Below are positions 41,550-52,800 of a stretch of DNA of 64,000 nt, one piece after another (within the stretch, counting starts at the first letter, position 1; each line of letters begins with the position of its first letter). Both the position numbers and the translations under genes were made by a program. The notes under the pieces are model-generated. The model made no database searches, had not been told where the DNA came from, and worked only from the letters and a program-made list of their open reading frames with translations. Source of the stretch: Pseudomonas hamedanensis (GTDB lineage: Bacteria; Pseudomonadota; Gammaproteobacteria; Pseudomonadales; Pseudomonadaceae); assembly GCF_014268595.2 (NCBI RefSeq), contig NZ_CP077091.1:5952501-6016500 (forward strand), in the 5' to 3' direction.

Positions 41550-42430
41550 TGGCGACGTACGCTGTCGGTGACCTGCAGGGCTGCCTCGAACCGCTCAAGT
41601 GCCTGCTCAAGCAAGTCGCCTTCGACCCGGCGCTCGATCAGCTGTGGCTGGTCGGCGATCTGGTCAACCGTGGCCCGCAGTCGCTGGAAACCCTGCGCTT
41701 TCTCTATGGCATGCGCGGGTCTCTGGTGTGCGTGCTCGGCAACCACGACCTGCACCTGCTGGCCGCAGCGAAGAACATCGAGCGCTTGAAAAAAAGCGAC
41801 ACTTTGCGCGAGATCATCGAGGCGCCCGACGGCCCGGTGCTGATGGAATGGTTGCGCCAGCAAAAGCTGATGCATTACGACGAAATGCGCGATGTCGCCA
41901 TGGTCCACGCTGGCATCCCGCCGCAATGGTCGCTGCGCCGTGCCTTGAAGTGCGCCGCCGAAGTCGAGACCGCACTGCGCGACGATAATGTGTTCCCCGC
42001 TTACCTCGACGGCATGTATGGCAACGAGCCGACGAAATGGGACAACGACCTCAAAGGCATCGAGCGTCTGCGTGTAATCACCAATTACTTCACGCGCATG
42101 CGCTTTTGCACCGCCGAGGGCAAGCTTGATCTCAAAAGCAAGGAAGGCCTCGACAGCGCCCCGCCCGGCTACAAGCCGTGGTTTCAGCACAAGGAGCGCA
42201 AGACCCGCGGCCTGCGCATCATCTTCGGTCACTGGGCAGCGCTCGAGGGCAATATTCACGAGCCGGGTATTTCGGCGCTGGACACCGGATGCGTATGGGG
42301 TGGCAGCCTTACCTTGATGAACGTCGACAGTGGCGAACGCCTGTCGTGCAAATGCGACGAGCATGGTGGGCTTGCGTCCTCCGTCGCACCACTTATCCCC
42401 GAATCTTCGCCAGTCGGCGCGCCGCGTTAG
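41549..42430 (+). CDS. apaH: bis(5'-nucleosyl)-tetraphosphatase, symmetrical
   Basis: Hydrolyses Ap4A to two ADP and also removes Np4-type caps from RNA in E. coli. The 293-residue metallophosphatase has [14 protein letters not shown] and GNHD motifs, then VHAGIPP and FGHWAALEG. It follows apaG directly; the pair ends the lptD-to-apaH gene run. The tail after about residue 270 is not family-conserved. Confidence 0.95.
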   Translation: MATYAVGDLQGCLEPLKCLLKQVAFDPALDQLWLVGDLVNRGPQSLETLRFLYGMRGSLVCVLGNHDLHLLAAAKNIERLKKSDTLREIIEAPDGPVLMEWLRQQKLMHYDEMRDVAMVHAGIPPQWSLRRALKCAAEVETALRDDNVFPAYLDGMYGNEPTKWDNDLKGIERLRVITNYFTRMRFCTAEGKLDLKSKEGLDSAPPGYKPWFQHKERKTRGLRIIFGHWAALEGNIHEPGISALDTGCVWGGSLTLMNVDSGERLSCKCDEHGGLASSVAPLIPESSPVGAPR

Positions 42431-42463
42431 ACTGCACTTTCAGTTGAGCAACAGGAATACGCA

Positions 42464-42793
42464 ATGACCGAATTCAAACGAATCCCTCCAGAACAGGCCC
42501 AGGCCCTGCGTGAGAAAGGGGCTGTGGTAGTTGACGTTCGTGACCCTCAGACCTATGCCGCGAATCACATTCCCGGATCTCACCACCTGGACAACCATTC
42601 GATCGCCGACTTTATCCGCAACGCCGACCTTGATGCACCGGTAGTAGTGGTCTGCTATCACGGCAATTCCAGCCAGAGCGCTGCCGGCTACCTGATCAGC
42701 CAAGGCTTCACCGACGTCTACAGCATGGACGGCGGCTTCGAGCTGTGGCGTGCGACTTATCCGTCGGAAACCGCGCAAGAAGCTGCCGAATAA
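42464..42793 (+). CDS. glpE: thiosulfate sulfurtransferase GlpE (rhodanese)
   Basis: Single-domain rhodanese of 109 residues moving sulfane sulfur to cyanide or other acceptors. The active-site cysteine loop is [12 protein letters not shown], and [20 protein letters not shown] is the CH2-type N-terminal motif. It lies 33 bp after apaH. The 296 bp between it and prkA hold a GC hairpin near 42,810-42,829 and no clear gene. Confidence 0.93.
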   Translation: MTEFKRIPPEQAQALREKGAVVVDVRDPQTYAANHIPGSHHLDNHSIADFIRNADLDAPVVVVCYHGNSSQSAAGYLISQGFTDVYSMDGGFELWRATYPSETAQEAAE

Positions 42794-43089
42794 TTTTTTT
42801 GTCACGCGAAGGCCCCGGCTCCCGCGGGCCTGCGCGGAGCAGACGAACGGTCTGCCACAACTAATTACGTATCTCGCCTTTACCTCTCAAATTCCCAACT
42901 ATCCTTAAGCGCAGGCCATCCAAATCAGGGGAGAGCCGGTACACCGGCGCACGGGTCATCGGGAGTAGCTTTCGCGGTTTGTCGACCGTGGGAGAATTCT
43001 GGGGGGTAAACAGCAGCTGCCACAGCGACTGCTGCCAGCATCGACTGACTGATCCGGCGTCGGCTCCACGTATCGAGCGAGGTGACGTC

Positions 43090-45012
43090 ATGAGTATCTT
43101 TAGCCACTTCCAACAACGCTTCGAGTCCACGCGCCAGGAGGAACTCTCGCTGCAAGAGTACCTGGAGCTGTGCAAGCAGGATCGCAGCGCCTACGTATCC
43201 GCCGCCGAGCGTCTATTGATGGCGATCGGCGAACCGGAACTGCTCGACACTTCGACCAATTCGAGGCTGTCGCGCATCTTCTCCAACAAGGTGATCCGCC
43301 GCTATCCGGCCTTTGAAGACTTCCACGGGATGGAAGAATGCATCGACCAGATCGTCTCGTATTTCCGCCACGCCGCCCAGGGCCTGGAAGAGAAGAAACA
43401 GATTCTTTATCTGCTCGGCCCCGTCGGTGGCGGTAAATCGTCCCTGGCCGAGAAGCTGAAACAGTTGATGGAAAAAGTACCCTTCTACGCAATCAAGGGC
43501 TCGCCGGTCTTCGAGTCGCCCCTGGGTCTGTTCAACGCCACCGAAGATGGCGCGATCCTCGAGGAAGACTTCGGCATTCCCCGGCGCTATCTCAATACCA
43601 TCATGTCGCCTTGGGCGACCAAGCGCCTGGCCGAATTCGGCGGCGACATCAGCCAGTTCCGCGTGGTCAAGCTGTATCCGTCGATCCTGAACCAGATTGC
43701 CGTGGCCAAGACCGAGCCGGGCGACGAAAACAACCAGGACATCTCGGCGCTGGTCGGCAAGGTCGATATTCGTAAACTCGAGGAATTCCCACAGAACGAC
43801 GCCGACGCCTACAGCTACTCCGGTGCGCTGTGCCGGGCCAACCAGGGCCTGATGGAGTTCGTCGAAATGTTCAAGGCACCGATCAAGGTGCTGCACCCAT
43901 TGCTGACCGCCACCCAAGAGGGCAACTACAACAGTACCGAAGGCCTCGGCGCGATTCCGTTCACCGGGATCCTGCTGGCTCACTCCAACGAATCGGAGTG
44001 GCACACCTTCCGCAACAACAAGAACAACGAAGCGTTCATCGACCGGATCTACATCGTCAAGGTGCCGTACTGCCTGCGCGTCAGCGATGAAGTGAAGATC
44101 TACGACAAACTGCTCTTCAACAGCTCGCTGTCCAAGGCCCATTGCGCGCCGGACACCCTGAAGATGCTGGCGCAGTTCACCGTGCTGTCACGCCTCAAGG
44201 AGCCGGACAACTCCAACATCTATTCGAAGATGCGCGTCTACGACGGCGAAAACCTCAAGGACACCGATCCGAAAGCCAAGTCGATTCAGGAATACCGCGA
44301 CTCGGCCGGCGTCGACGAGGGCATGAACGGTCTGTCGACCCGCTTCGCCTTCAAGATTCTGTCCAAGGTCTTCAACTTTGACCCGCACGAAATCGCCGCC
44401 AACCCGGTGCACCTGCTCTATGTGCTGGAGCAGCAAATCGAACAGGAACAGTTCCAGGCCGAGACCCGTGAACGTTATCTGCGCTATCTGAAAGAATACC
44501 TGGCACCGCGCTACATCGAGTTCATCGGCAAGGAAATCCAGACCGCGTACCTGGAATCCTACAGCGAGTACGGCCAGAATATTTTCGATCGTTACGTGCT
44601 GTACGCGGACTTCTGGATTCAGGATCAGGAATACCGCGATCCGGAAACCGGCGAAATCCTCAACCGCGTGGCCCTGAACGAAGAACTGGAAAAAATCGAA
44701 AAACCGGCCGGCATCAGCAATCCGAAGGATTTCCGCAACGAAATCGTCAACTTCGTGCTGCGCGCCCGAGCCAACAACAACGGCAAGAACCCGACCTGGC
44801 TCAGCTACGAAAAACTGCGGGTGGTCATCGAGAAGAAAATGTTCTCGAACACCGAGGACCTGCTGCCAGTCATCAGCTTCAACGCCAAGGCCAGCAAAGA
44901 GGATCAACAGAAACACAACGACTTCGTTACACGCATGGTCGAACGTGGCTACACCGACAAACAGGTACGACTTCTGTCCGAATGGTACCTGCGGGTCCGC
45001 AAGTCGCAGTGA
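43090..45012 (+). CDS. prkA: PrkA-family serine protein kinase (YeaG)
   Basis: AAA+ domain protein with a C-terminal kinase-like region, 640 residues. The Walker A motif GPVGGGKSS is near residue 115; the PrkA AAA domain spans about 20-380 and the PrkA C-terminal domain about 385-635. In enterics YeaG is tied to nitrogen starvation and stationary-phase stress. The ATG at 43090 gives the standard MSIFSHFQQRFE. It is the first gene of a prkA-yeaH-spoVR trio. Confidence 0.95.
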   Translation: MSIFSHFQQRFESTRQEELSLQEYLELCKQDRSAYVSAAERLLMAIGEPELLDTSTNSRLSRIFSNKVIRRYPAFEDFHGMEECIDQIVSYFRHAAQGLEEKKQILYLLGPVGGGKSSLAEKLKQLMEKVPFYAIKGSPVFESPLGLFNATEDGAILEEDFGIPRRYLNTIMSPWATKRLAEFGGDISQFRVVKLYPSILNQIAVAKTEPGDENNQDISALVGKVDIRKLEEFPQNDADAYSYSGALCRANQGLMEFVEMFKAPIKVLHPLLTATQEGNYNSTEGLGAIPFTGILLAHSNESEWHTFRNNKNNEAFIDRIYIVKVPYCLRVSDEVKIYDKLLFNSSLSKAHCAPDTLKMLAQFTVLSRLKEPDNSNIYSKMRVYDGENLKDTDPKAKSIQEYRDSAGVDEGMNGLSTRFAFKILSKVFNFDPHEIAANPVHLLYVLEQQIEQEQFQAETRERYLRYLKEYLAPRYIEFIGKEIQTAYLESYSEYGQNIFDRYVLYADFWIQDQEYRDPETGEILNRVALNEELEKIEKPAGISNPKDFRNEIVNFVLRARANNNGKNPTWLSYEKLRVVIEKKMFSNTEDLLPVISFNAKASKEDQQKHNDFVTRMVERGYTDKQVRLLSEWYLRVRKSQ

Positions 45013-45013
45013 G

Positions 45014-45119
45014 GCAGCTGCAAGCTATAAGCCACAAGCTGCAAGAAACAAGCGCTCAACCCCGGATTCAGGGGACTTCGCTTTTACTTGCAGCTTGCAG
45101 CTCACAACTTGAAGCTGCC
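45014..45119. repeat. AGCTGCAAGC-type repeat between prkA and yeaH
   Basis: Interleaved copies of AGCTGCAAG and CTTGCAGCT form an imperfect palindrome occupying almost the whole intergenic gap. It is related to the element at 4,754-4,834. Confidence 0.75.
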
Positions 45120-45132
45120 CGGAGGGCCACCT

Positions 45133-46404
45133 ATGAGCTATGTGATCGACCGACGCCTCAATGGCAAGAACAAGAGCACGGTGAACCGCCAGCGTTTCCT
45201 GCGGCGTTATCGTGACCACATCAAGAAGGCCGTCGAAGAGGCGGTCAGCCGGCGTTCCATTACCGACATGGAACACGGTGAACAGATCAGCATTCCCGGT
45301 CGCGACATCGACGAACCGGTGTTGCACCATGGCCGCGGCGGCAAGCAGACCGTGGTTCATCCCGGCAACAAGGAATTCACTGCCGGCGAACACATCGCGC
45401 GGCCACCGGGTGGTGGCGGCGGGCGAGGTCCGGGCAAGGCCGGCAATTCCGGCGAAGGCATGGACGAGTTCGTCTTCCAGATCACCCAGGAGGAATTTCT
45501 CGAATTCATGTTCGAGGACCTGGAACTGCCGAATCTGGTCAAACGCAACCTCACCGGAACGGACACTTTCAAGACCGTGCGTGCCGGGATCAGCAACGAG
45601 GGCAACCCGTCTCGTATCAATATCATCCGGACCTTGCGTTCCGCCCACGCGCGCCGTATCGCCCTGTCTGGCAGCAGCCGGGCAAAACTGCGTGAAGCCA
45701 AGGAAGAACTGGCTCGCCTCAAACGCGAAGAGCCAGACAACTTCGGCGATATTCAGGAACTGGAAACTGAAATAGAAAAACTCAGCGCGCGTATTCACCG
45801 GGTGCCGTTTCTCGACACCTTCGATCTGAAATACAACTTGTTGGTCAAGCAGCCCAATCCCAGCTCCAAAGCGGTGATGTTCTGCCTGATGGACGTTTCC
45901 GGCTCGATGACCCAGGCGACCAAAGACATCGCCAAGCGTTTTTTCATCCTGTTGTACCTGTTCCTCAAGCGCAATTACGACAAAATCGACGTGGTATTCA
46001 TCCGCCACCACACCAGCGCCCGGGAAGTCGACGAAGAGGAATTTTTCTACTCGCGGGAGACCGGCGGCACCATCGTTTCCAGTGCCCTGAAGCTGATGCA
46101 GGAGATCATGGCCGAGCGCTACCCGAGCAACGAGTGGAACATCTACGCCGCGCAGGCCTCCGACGGCGACAACTGGAACGACGACTCGCCGATCTGCCGC
46201 GATATCCTCATCAACCAGATCATGCCGTTTGTCCAGTACTACACTTATGTGGAGATTACCCCGCGCGAACACCAGGCGTTGTGGTACGAATACGAACGCA
46301 TCGCCGAAGCCTTCTCTGACACTTTTGCCCAGCAGCAACTGGTCTCGGCCGGAGATATCTATCCGGTCTTCCGTGAACTCTTCCAGCGCAGGTTAGTGAC
46401 ATGA
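45133..46404 (+). CDS. yeaH: DUF444 family protein (YeaH/YhbH)
   Basis: Protein of 423 residues with an N-terminal DUF444 segment ([14 protein letters not shown]) and a C-terminal von Willebrand factor A-like domain. [16 protein letters not shown] carries the DxSxS MIDAS metal motif. A Gly-rich stretch lies at about 95-110. In this conserved trio it is thought to work with PrkA, but its biochemical role is not established. It overlaps spoVR by 4 bp. Confidence 0.93.
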   Translation: MSYVIDRRLNGKNKSTVNRQRFLRRYRDHIKKAVEEAVSRRSITDMEHGEQISIPGRDIDEPVLHHGRGGKQTVVHPGNKEFTAGEHIARPPGGGGGRGPGKAGNSGEGMDEFVFQITQEEFLEFMFEDLELPNLVKRNLTGTDTFKTVRAGISNEGNPSRINIIRTLRSAHARRIALSGSSRAKLREAKEELARLKREEPDNFGDIQELETEIEKLSARIHRVPFLDTFDLKYNLLVKQPNPSSKAVMFCLMDVSGSMTQATKDIAKRFFILLYLFLKRNYDKIDVVFIRHHTSAREVDEEEFFYSRETGGTIVSSALKLMQEIMAERYPSNEWNIYAAQASDGDNWNDDSPICRDILINQIMPFVQYYTYVEITPREHQALWYEYERIAEAFSDTFAQQQLVSAGDIYPVFRELFQRRLVT

Positions 46405-47963
46405 CCGCCAAAGAGCAGAAGCGCCAACCCATCTCCACCGGCTCCGAATGGACGTTCGAGCTGATCCAGACCTACGACCGTGAAATTGCCCGTATCGCGG
46501 CCCGTTATGCGCTGGATACCTATCCCAACCAGATCGAAGTGATCACCGCCGAGCAAATGATGGACGCCTACGCCTCGGTGGGCATGCCGCTGGGCTATCA
46601 CCACTGGTCCTACGGCAAGCACTTCCTCAGCACCGAAAAATCCTACAGCCGCGGGCAGATGGGGCTGGCGTACGAAATCGTGATCAACTCCGATCCGTGC
46701 ATCGCCTACCTGATGGAGGAAAACACCATCTGCATGCAGGCGTTGGTGGTGGCCCACGCCTGCTATGGCCATAACAGCTTTTTCAAGGGTAATTACCTGT
46801 TTCGCACCTGGACGGACGCCAGCTCGATCATCGACTACCTGGTGTTTGCCAAGCAGTACATCATGCAGTGCGAAGAGCGCCACGGCATTGACGCGGTGGA
46901 AGACCTGCTCGACTCCTGCCATGCGCTGATGAATTACGGTGTCGACCGCTACAAGCGGCCGTATCCGATCTCCGCCGAGGAAGAACGTCGGCGGCAAAAG
47001 GATCGCGAGGAACATCTGCAGAAGCAGATCAATGACCTGTGGCGCACCATCCCAAAGGGTGCCGACAAATACAGCGACAAGGACAACGCCCGTTTCCCGG
47101 CCGAGCCGCAGGAAAACATCCTGTACTTCATCGAAAAGCACGCGCCGCTGCTGGAGCCGTGGCAGCGCGAGATCGTGCGGATCGTGCGCAAGATCGCCCA
47201 GTATTTCTATCCACAGCGCCAGACCCAGGTGATGAACGAAGGCTGGGCAACGTTCTGGCATTACACGCTGATGAATGACCTGTATGACGAGGGACTGGTC
47301 ACTGACGGCTTCATGATGGAGTTCCTCACGTCGCATACCAGCGTGGTATTCCAGCCGGGGTTCGACAGTCCTTACTACAGCGGCATCAACCCCTACGCGC
47401 TGGGCTTTGCCATGTACCGCGATATTCGGCGCATGTGCGAAGAGCCCACCGAGGAAGACCGCCACTGGTTCCCCGACATCGCCGGCTCCGACTGGCTGTC
47501 GACCATCAAGTTCGCCATGAGCAGCTTCAAGGATGAAAGCTTCATCCTGCAGTACCTGTCGCCCAAAGTGATTCGCGACCTGAAGCTGTTCAGCATTCTC
47601 GACGACGACCAGAAAGATGACCTGCTGGTGCCGGCAATCCATGATGAAACCGGCTACCGGATCATCCGCGAAACCTTGGCGGCGCAGTACAACCTCGGCA
47701 ATCGTGAGCCGAACGTGCAGATCTACAGCATCGACCGGCGCGGCGACCGCTCTTTGACCTTGCGGCACCAGCAGCACGACCGCAAGCCGTTGGGAGACTC
47801 TACTGACGAGGTACTCAAACACCTGCACCGCTTGTGGGGCTTCGACATTCATCTGGAAACCCTGCAGGGCGACCAGATCATGAAAACCCATCACGTGCCG
47901 CCGCGCAGTGAACACAGCGAGGGGGATTACGGCCGGCTCGACCTCGCCGTGATTCATCTTTGA
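46401..47963 (+). CDS. spoVR: SpoVR family protein (YcgB)
   Basis: Protein of 520 residues of the SpoVR family, named for a Bacillus spore cortex gene but common in non-spore-formers. Conserved features: the N-terminal [32 protein letters not shown], and [21 protein letters not shown], whose His/Glu pattern looks metallopeptidase-like. The start overlaps the yeaH stop, so it is translated with it. Its molecular function is unknown. Confidence 0.93.
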   Translation: MTAKEQKRQPISTGSEWTFELIQTYDREIARIAARYALDTYPNQIEVITAEQMMDAYASVGMPLGYHHWSYGKHFLSTEKSYSRGQMGLAYEIVINSDPCIAYLMEENTICMQALVVAHACYGHNSFFKGNYLFRTWTDASSIIDYLVFAKQYIMQCEERHGIDAVEDLLDSCHALMNYGVDRYKRPYPISAEEERRRQKDREEHLQKQINDLWRTIPKGADKYSDKDNARFPAEPQENILYFIEKHAPLLEPWQREIVRIVRKIAQYFYPQRQTQVMNEGWATFWHYTLMNDLYDEGLVTDGFMMEFLTSHTSVVFQPGFDSPYYSGINPYALGFAMYRDIRRMCEEPTEEDRHWFPDIAGSDWLSTIKFAMSSFKDESFILQYLSPKVIRDLKLFSILDDDQKDDLLVPAIHDETGYRIIRETLAAQYNLGNREPNVQIYSIDRRGDRSLTLRHQQHDRKPLGDSTDEVLKHLHRLWGFDIHLETLQGDQIMKTHHVPPRSEHSEGDYGRLDLAVIHL

Positions 47964-48026
47964 GCAGGTTCCGGCCTCCGAAAGTCTGACGCAAGGGTTA
48001 TCCTGTCGGACTGACGGAGGTTTTTT

Positions 48027-49256
48027 ATGCAGGTTTACAAGGTTGGCGGCGCGGTACGTGACCGTCTGTTGGGATTACCGGTCACTGACGTGGACCGGGT
48101 CGTGGTCGGCGCCACCACGGAAGAAATGCTCGCCCTCGGATATCGGCCGGTCGGTGCAGATTTCCCGGTGTTTCTGCACCCAAAAACCGGAGAGGAGTAC
48201 GCCCTCGCCCGCACGGAGCGCAAAAGCGGTCGCGGCTACGGTGGTTTCACTTTTTACGCCAGCCCGCAAGTCACGCTGGAAGAAGACCTGATCCGCCGCG
48301 ACCTGACCATCAACGCCATGGCCGAGGACGATGAGCTCAATCTGACCGATCCGTACCATGGCCAGCGCGATCTGGAAGCTCGCATCCTGCGCCACGTTTC
48401 TCCGGCGTTCGCCGAAGATCCCTTGCGGGTGTTGCGCGTTGCCCGCTTCGCAGCGCGTTACGCCGGGCTGGGCTTTACGGTCGCCGACGAGACAATGGAA
48501 CTGATGCGCCAGCTCAGCGAGTCCAGCGAACTGCAAGCGCTGACCGCCGAACGCAGTTGGAAGGAAATTTCCCGGGCACTGATGGAGAATCATCCGCAGG
48601 TATTCGTCGAGGTGTTGCGCGACTGTGGTGCGTTAAAAGTGCTGATGCCGGAAGTCGACGCCTTGTTCGGTGTGCCGCAGCCGGAGACGCATCACCCGGA
48701 AATCGACACAGGCGTGCATACGTTAAGCGTGCTGGAGCAGTCCGCCTTGCACAAGCAGCCGCTGACCGTGCGCTGGGCCTGCCTTCTGCATGATCTGGGT
48801 AAAGGCCTGACACCCGAAGAACAATGGCCGCGGCACATCGCCCATGAACACACCGGATTGAGGCTGATCAAAGCGGTCAACGAACGCTTCAAGGCTCCCA
48901 AGGATTGTCAGGAACTGGCGCTGCTGGTCGGGAAATATCACACCCACGGTCATCGGGCGCTGGAATTGAAGGCCTCGACGTTGCTGGAGTTGCTGCAGAG
49001 TTTCGATGTCTATCGTCGGCCGCAGCGCTTCGAGGAATTTATCGCCGCGTGCGAGATGGACGCTCGTGGCCGTAAGGGTTTGGAGCAGCGCAGTTATCCA
49101 CAGGCGGATTATTTGCGCGGAGCCGCCGTCGCAGCGCGCGGGGTTGCGGTGCAGCCGTTACTGGAAAAGGGATTCAAGGGGCCTGAGCTGGGTGAAGCGC
49201 TGAAGCGTGAACGGCTCAAGGCTTTGAAGGCTTACAAAGAAGCGGCGTCGATTTAA
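48027..49256 (+). CDS. cca: CCA tRNA nucleotidyltransferase
   Basis: Adds or repairs the 3' CCA of tRNAs. The 409-residue class II enzyme has [13 protein letters not shown] with metal aspartates in [16 protein letters not shown], and an HD-domain region (CLLHDLGKG, with HEHTGLR) that in E. coli gives phosphohydrolase activity. The ATG at 48027 follows CGGAGG. It is followed by a REPIN. Confidence 0.95.
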   Translation: MQVYKVGGAVRDRLLGLPVTDVDRVVVGATTEEMLALGYRPVGADFPVFLHPKTGEEYALARTERKSGRGYGGFTFYASPQVTLEEDLIRRDLTINAMAEDDELNLTDPYHGQRDLEARILRHVSPAFAEDPLRVLRVARFAARYAGLGFTVADETMELMRQLSESSELQALTAERSWKEISRALMENHPQVFVEVLRDCGALKVLMPEVDALFGVPQPETHHPEIDTGVHTLSVLEQSALHKQPLTVRWACLLHDLGKGLTPEEQWPRHIAHEHTGLRLIKAVNERFKAPKDCQELALLVGKYHTHGHRALELKASTLLELLQSFDVYRRPQRFEEFIAACEMDARGRKGLEQRSYPQADYLRGAAVAARGVAVQPLLEKGFKGPELGEALKRERLKALKAYKEAASI

Positions 49257-49262
49257 AAAAGC

Positions 49263-49327
49263 ATCGCGAGCAGGCTCACTCCTACAGGGGAATGCACTCC
49301 AAGTGTAGGAGTGAGCCTGCTCGCGAT
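49263..49327. repeat. REPIN (GTAGGAGTGAGCC flavour)
   Basis: Inverse arms at 49263-49286 and 49304-49327 around a 17-nt spacer, between the convergent cca and folK genes. Confidence 0.92.
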
Positions 49328-49340
49328 GGCGCCCTAGAGA

Positions 49341-49859
49341 TCACCGCGAATCCAAAGGTGTCAGTTGCACACCCCGCCATTCGAATGCAACCGGCGCCAA
49401 CACCTGATCGATCTTCGCCTCGGCCCATAATGTCGCGAAGCTCTTTCCCACGCCCGGATGCACCCGATCCGGCGCGATCAACGACAGCGGCCACAAGACA
49501 AAAGCGTTCTTCAGGATTTCCGCCCGCGGCAAAATCAATCCATCGAAGTTTCCCACCAGATCGCCGTACAGCAGCACGTCGATATCCAGCGGCAAGCCCT
49601 TGCGGTCCGGCGCGTAACGACCGTTATCCGCCTCGATGAATTTAAGCCGCCGATCCAGCTCCATCAACGGCAGGTCGGTGTACGCCGAGACCACGAAATT
49701 GAAGAACGGCCCGCTCTTGATCCCCACCGGCTGGCTTTCAAACACCGCCGAACAGCGGATATCCACCAGAAACGTGGCCAGCGCATCGAGACCGGCGCGC
49801 AAATGGGTTTCGCGCTCGATATTGCTACCGAGCCCGAGATAGACCTGAGTCAGCGACAT
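49341..49859 (-). CDS. folK: 6-hydroxymethyl-7,8-dihydropterin pyrophosphokinase
   Basis: Folate pathway kinase, 172 residues. YLGLGSNI begins the protein, and the PLDIDVLLYGD motif supplies the two metal-binding aspartates. SQPVG and FFNFVV are typical. It overlaps the end of folB by 10 bp on the same strand, so folB-folK form an operon of consecutive pathway steps. Confidence 0.95.
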   Translation of the reverse strand: MSLTQVYLGLGSNIERETHLRAGLDALATFLVDIRCSAVFESQPVGIKSGPFFNFVVSAYTDLPLMELDRRLKFIEADNGRYAPDRKGLPLDIDVLLYGDLVGNFDGLILPRAEILKNAFVLWPLSLIAPDRVHPGVGKSFATLWAEAKIDQVLAPVAFEWRGVQLTPLDSR

Positions 49860-50206
49860 CCGCGCTCGATCTCCACACCCACGCCGCCCTTCGCAGCCGG
49901 CACGGCACCGGGCTTGGTCAGTTTCAGGCGCACCCAGGTGATCTTGAACTCACTCATCAGCACTTCAACCAGACGCTCGGCAAACGTCTCGACCAGTTGA
50001 AACCGGGCCTGTTCGGCAAACGCCTGGATACGCATGGAGACACTGGCGTAATCGAGCGCCAGAGTCAGGTCGTCACCGGCCGCGGCCGGGCGATTGTCCC
50101 AGGCGAAGCTCAGATCAAGACGCAGGCACTGTCGGATGTCGCGCTCCCAGTCGTAGGCACCGATCACGGTGTCGACTTCCAGGCCCTCGATAAACACTCT
50201 GTCCAA
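49850..50206 (-). CDS. folB: dihydroneopterin aldolase
   Basis: Converts dihydroneopterin to 6-hydroxymethyl-dihydropterin, directly before FolK. The 118-residue product begins [20 protein letters not shown], typical of FolB. A TTG start at 50206 is chosen because GGAGAG is correctly spaced upstream and it gives the family N-terminus; the reading from 50230 adds eight unconserved residues. Divergent from plsY across 74 bp. Confidence 0.92.
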   Translation of the reverse strand: MDRVFIEGLEVDTVIGAYDWERDIRQCLRLDLSFAWDNRPAAAGDDLTLALDYASVSMRIQAFAEQARFQLVETFAERLVEVLMSEFKITWVRLKLTKPGAVPAAKGGVGVEIERGCR

Positions 50207-50280
50207 GCACTTCTCTCCGCTGCACGACAAGGGCGCAATGCGCCGTTAGAATCAGGGCGTCCTCGCCCGGAATAGTTAGC

Positions 50281-50850
50281 ATGTTTTGGTTACTGGCGAC
50301 TCTCGCCTACCTGCTCGGCTCGCTGTCCTTCGCCATTTTGCTCAGCCGCCTGACCGGACATCCGGATCCGCGAATGAGTGGCTCGGGTAATGCCGGCGCC
50401 ACCAACATGCTGCGCCTGGCCGGTCGCAAACTGGCGATCCTGACCCTGCTCGGTGATTTGTGCAAAGGCCTGCTGCCGGTGCTGATCGCCGCAGCCGCGG
50501 GCCTTTCGTTGCAGGATCAGGCCTGGATCGGCGTATGCGCCGTGATCGGTCACCTGTTCCCGCTGTACTTCCGCTTTCGGGGCGGCAAGGGCGTTGCCAC
50601 CGCCGCCGGCATGCTGCTGGGCCTGTATCCGCCCGCTGCGCTACTGGCCGTATGCGCCTGGCTGCTGACGTTCTACCTGACGCGGACCAGCTCGCTGGCG
50701 GCATTGATCGCCACGCCGCTGACCCTGCCATTGCTGGCCTGGCAGGAACCGGAGGCGCTGTTGCCGATGAGCGCGCTGACATTGCTGATCGTCTGGCGTC
50801 ACCGCGGCAATCTACGCGACCTGTTTGCCGGGCGCGAACGGCATTTTTAA
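50281..50850 (+). CDS. plsY: acyl-phosphate:glycerol-3-phosphate acyltransferase
   Basis: Inner-membrane enzyme for the first acylation of glycerol-3-P in phospholipid synthesis. The 189-residue protein has about five helices and the three conserved loops: [23 protein letters not shown] and a C-terminal RHRGNLRDL. It is convergent with tsaD with a 23-bp gap that shows no clear terminator. Confidence 0.95.
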   Translation: MFWLLATLAYLLGSLSFAILLSRLTGHPDPRMSGSGNAGATNMLRLAGRKLAILTLLGDLCKGLLPVLIAAAAGLSLQDQAWIGVCAVIGHLFPLYFRFRGGKGVATAAGMLLGLYPPAALLAVCAWLLTFYLTRTSSLAALIATPLTLPLLAWQEPEALLPMSALTLLIVWRHRGNLRDLFAGRERHF

Positions 50851-50873
50851 ATACCGTTCACGGGCGCCGTCTT

Positions 50874-51899
50874 TTACAAGGCCGACAATTGCTCCATTGG
50901 CCAGCGCGCCTGCACGCTGATCGCCAGGCTTTCCTGCTGACCGGCCTGCAGACGCTGGCAACCGGCGAAGGCAATCATCGCGCCGTTGTCGGTGCAGAAC
51001 TCGGGACGCGCGTAGAACACATCGCCTTTCAGATCGCCCAGCATTTTCTCCAGCGACACACGCAGCGCCTTATTGGCGCTGACGCCGCCAGCAATCACCA
51101 GGCGCTTCATGCCCGCTTGTTTCAGGGCGCGCTTGCACTTGATGGTCAAAGTCTCCACCACGGCCTGCTGGAACGCCAGCGCGATGTCGCAACGGGCTTG
51201 TTCGCCGTCGTCCCCGGCGCTGACACATTGCTGCCAGGTGTTGAGGGCAAAGGTTTTCAAGCCGCTGAAGCTGAAATCCAGGCCAGGACGGTCGCACATC
51301 GGCCGCGGAAAGGTGAAACGTCCAGCGACGCCCTTCTCGGCCAGTTTGGCGATTTCCGGCCCGCCCGGATAATTGAGGCCCATCATCTTCGCGGTTTTGT
51401 CGAAGGCTTCGCCGGCCGCGTCGTCAAGGGTTTCGCCGAGCAGGCTGTATTGACCGATGCCATCGACCTGAACGAGCTGCGTATGACCACCCGAAACCAA
51501 CAAAGCGACGAACGGGAATTCAGGCGGTTTCGGCTCAAGCATCGGCGCCAGCAAGTGGCCTTCCATGTGGTGCACACCGAGCGCCGGAATCCCCCAGGCA
51601 AACGCCAGTGCCTGCGCGCAGGACGCACCGACCAGCAGCGCGCCGACCAGGCCGGGACCGGCGGTATAGGCGATCGCATCGATCTCGGTCGGCACGCAGT
51701 CGGCCTCGGCCAACACCTGACGGATCAAGGGCAGCATGCGTTTGACGTGGTCACGCGAGGCCAGCTCCGGCACCACACCGCCATAGACGCGGTGCAAGTC
51801 GATCTGGCTGAACAGCGCATCGGCCAGCAGGCCGCGCTCGCTATCGTATAAAGCGACGCCGGTTTCGTCGCAGGAGGTTTCTAATCCCAGTACTAGCAT
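50874..51899 (-). CDS. tsaD: tRNA N6-adenosine threonylcarbamoyltransferase
   Basis: Catalytic subunit for t6A37 formation in ANN-decoding tRNAs. The 341-residue ASKHA protein begins [15 protein letters not shown] and has the metal-binding [14 protein letters not shown] and the C-terminal [10 protein letters not shown]. It is divergent from rpsU across 199 bp, an arrangement seen in many gammaproteobacteria. Confidence 0.96.
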   Translation of the reverse strand: MLVLGLETSCDETGVALYDSERGLLADALFSQIDLHRVYGGVVPELASRDHVKRMLPLIRQVLAEADCVPTEIDAIAYTAGPGLVGALLVGASCAQALAFAWGIPALGVHHMEGHLLAPMLEPKPPEFPFVALLVSGGHTQLVQVDGIGQYSLLGETLDDAAGEAFDKTAKMMGLNYPGGPEIAKLAEKGVAGRFTFPRPMCDRPGLDFSFSGLKTFALNTWQQCVSAGDDGEQARCDIALAFQQAVVETLTIKCKRALKQAGMKRLVIAGGVSANKALRVSLEKMLGDLKGDVFYARPEFCTDNGAMIAFAGCQRLQAGQQESLAISVQARWPMEQLSAL

Positions 51900-52098
51900 G
51901 GGTTTGCGCCTTGTTTAGGCTGAATTCGAAGGCGCGCATAATAGTCGCCACGTGATGCCCCGACCAGCGGTTTTCGATCAGAGGCTTTGCATTCCGAGCG
52001 ATGAGGGGTTAACATCCGCAACCCTTAAAAACCGACGTCTTCAAGTGCTCTTTTGCCGCGAGGATGTTGACCCCGGTAATGAATGAAGGTAGCTCTGG

Positions 52099-52314
52099 AT
52101 GCCAGCCGTCAAAGTAAAAGAGAACGAACCCTTCGACGTAGCTCTGCGTCGTTTCAAGCGCTCCTGCGAAAAAGCCGGTGTACTGGCTGAAGTTCGTAGC
52201 CGCGAATTTTACGAGAAGCCAACTTCTGAGCGTAAGCGCAAGGCAGCAGCTGCTGTCAAGCGTCACGCAAAGAAAGTTCAGCGCGAACAGCGCCGCGCCG
52301 TTCGTCTGTACTAA
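52099..52314 (+). CDS. rpsU: 30S ribosomal protein S21
   Basis: Small basic ribosomal protein of 71 residues, [20 protein letters not shown].., identical in layout to other gammaproteobacterial S21. It stands first in the macromolecular-synthesis cluster rpsU-dnaG-rpoD. A stem-loop follows 32 bp later and could limit readthrough into dnaG. Confidence 0.97.
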
Positions 52315-52346
52315 TACACAGACGTTCGTAGCAAGCTTCTTGCCTA

Positions 52347-52367
52347 AGCCCGGCCCTCAGCCGGGCT
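52347..52367 (+). terminator. stem-loop between rpsU and dnaG
   Basis: AGCCCGG (52347-52353) and CCGGGCT (52361-52367) form a 7-bp perfect stem with 7-nt loop. No U-run follows, so termination may be partial, as between rpsU and dnaG in E. coli. Confidence 0.55.
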
Positions 52368-52800
52368 AATGGCATTTGCGTAAAACGCTTGATGCTTCAC
52401 CGTCGAAGCCGCCGATGCGACCGAGACAAATCTGCTTCACCGCGTCAGGCCTGGCTCTTTTGCCAGCGGTGCACGTCTTTTCTGACGAGCCTTTCAAGGC
52501 TACTGACGAGCACACCCACTGATTCCTCTTACGACGATCAGCCCAAGGCACCTGCATGCGTGCCCGTTTTATTGAGCTATCCGAGGCCTGCAACCGGCCG
52601 TCAGCGGATTCAGCGCAACACTTTCAAATAGTCGAAGACTGATAGGTACTAACGTCAGTGGATTTTCGGCAGATACACTTCCCGACAGCGATCACGCAGA
52701 CGACACCGGTCGAGCCGCACTTTTTGTGCGTTTCCAACAATCGCCCGCGTCCTACAGCCTGTCGCAACGGACTTATTGCAGCGCAGAAGACGAGAACGCC
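52368..52800. other. rpsU-dnaG intergenic region
   Basis: About 430 bp with no convincing gene on either strand. It presumably contains the dnaG promoter; I see no consensus strong enough to place it. Confidence 0.5.

Noticed and set aside
42810-42829. GC hairpin after glpE as a terminator
   Set aside because: The stem is imperfectly defined and no U-run follows, so I did not list it separately.
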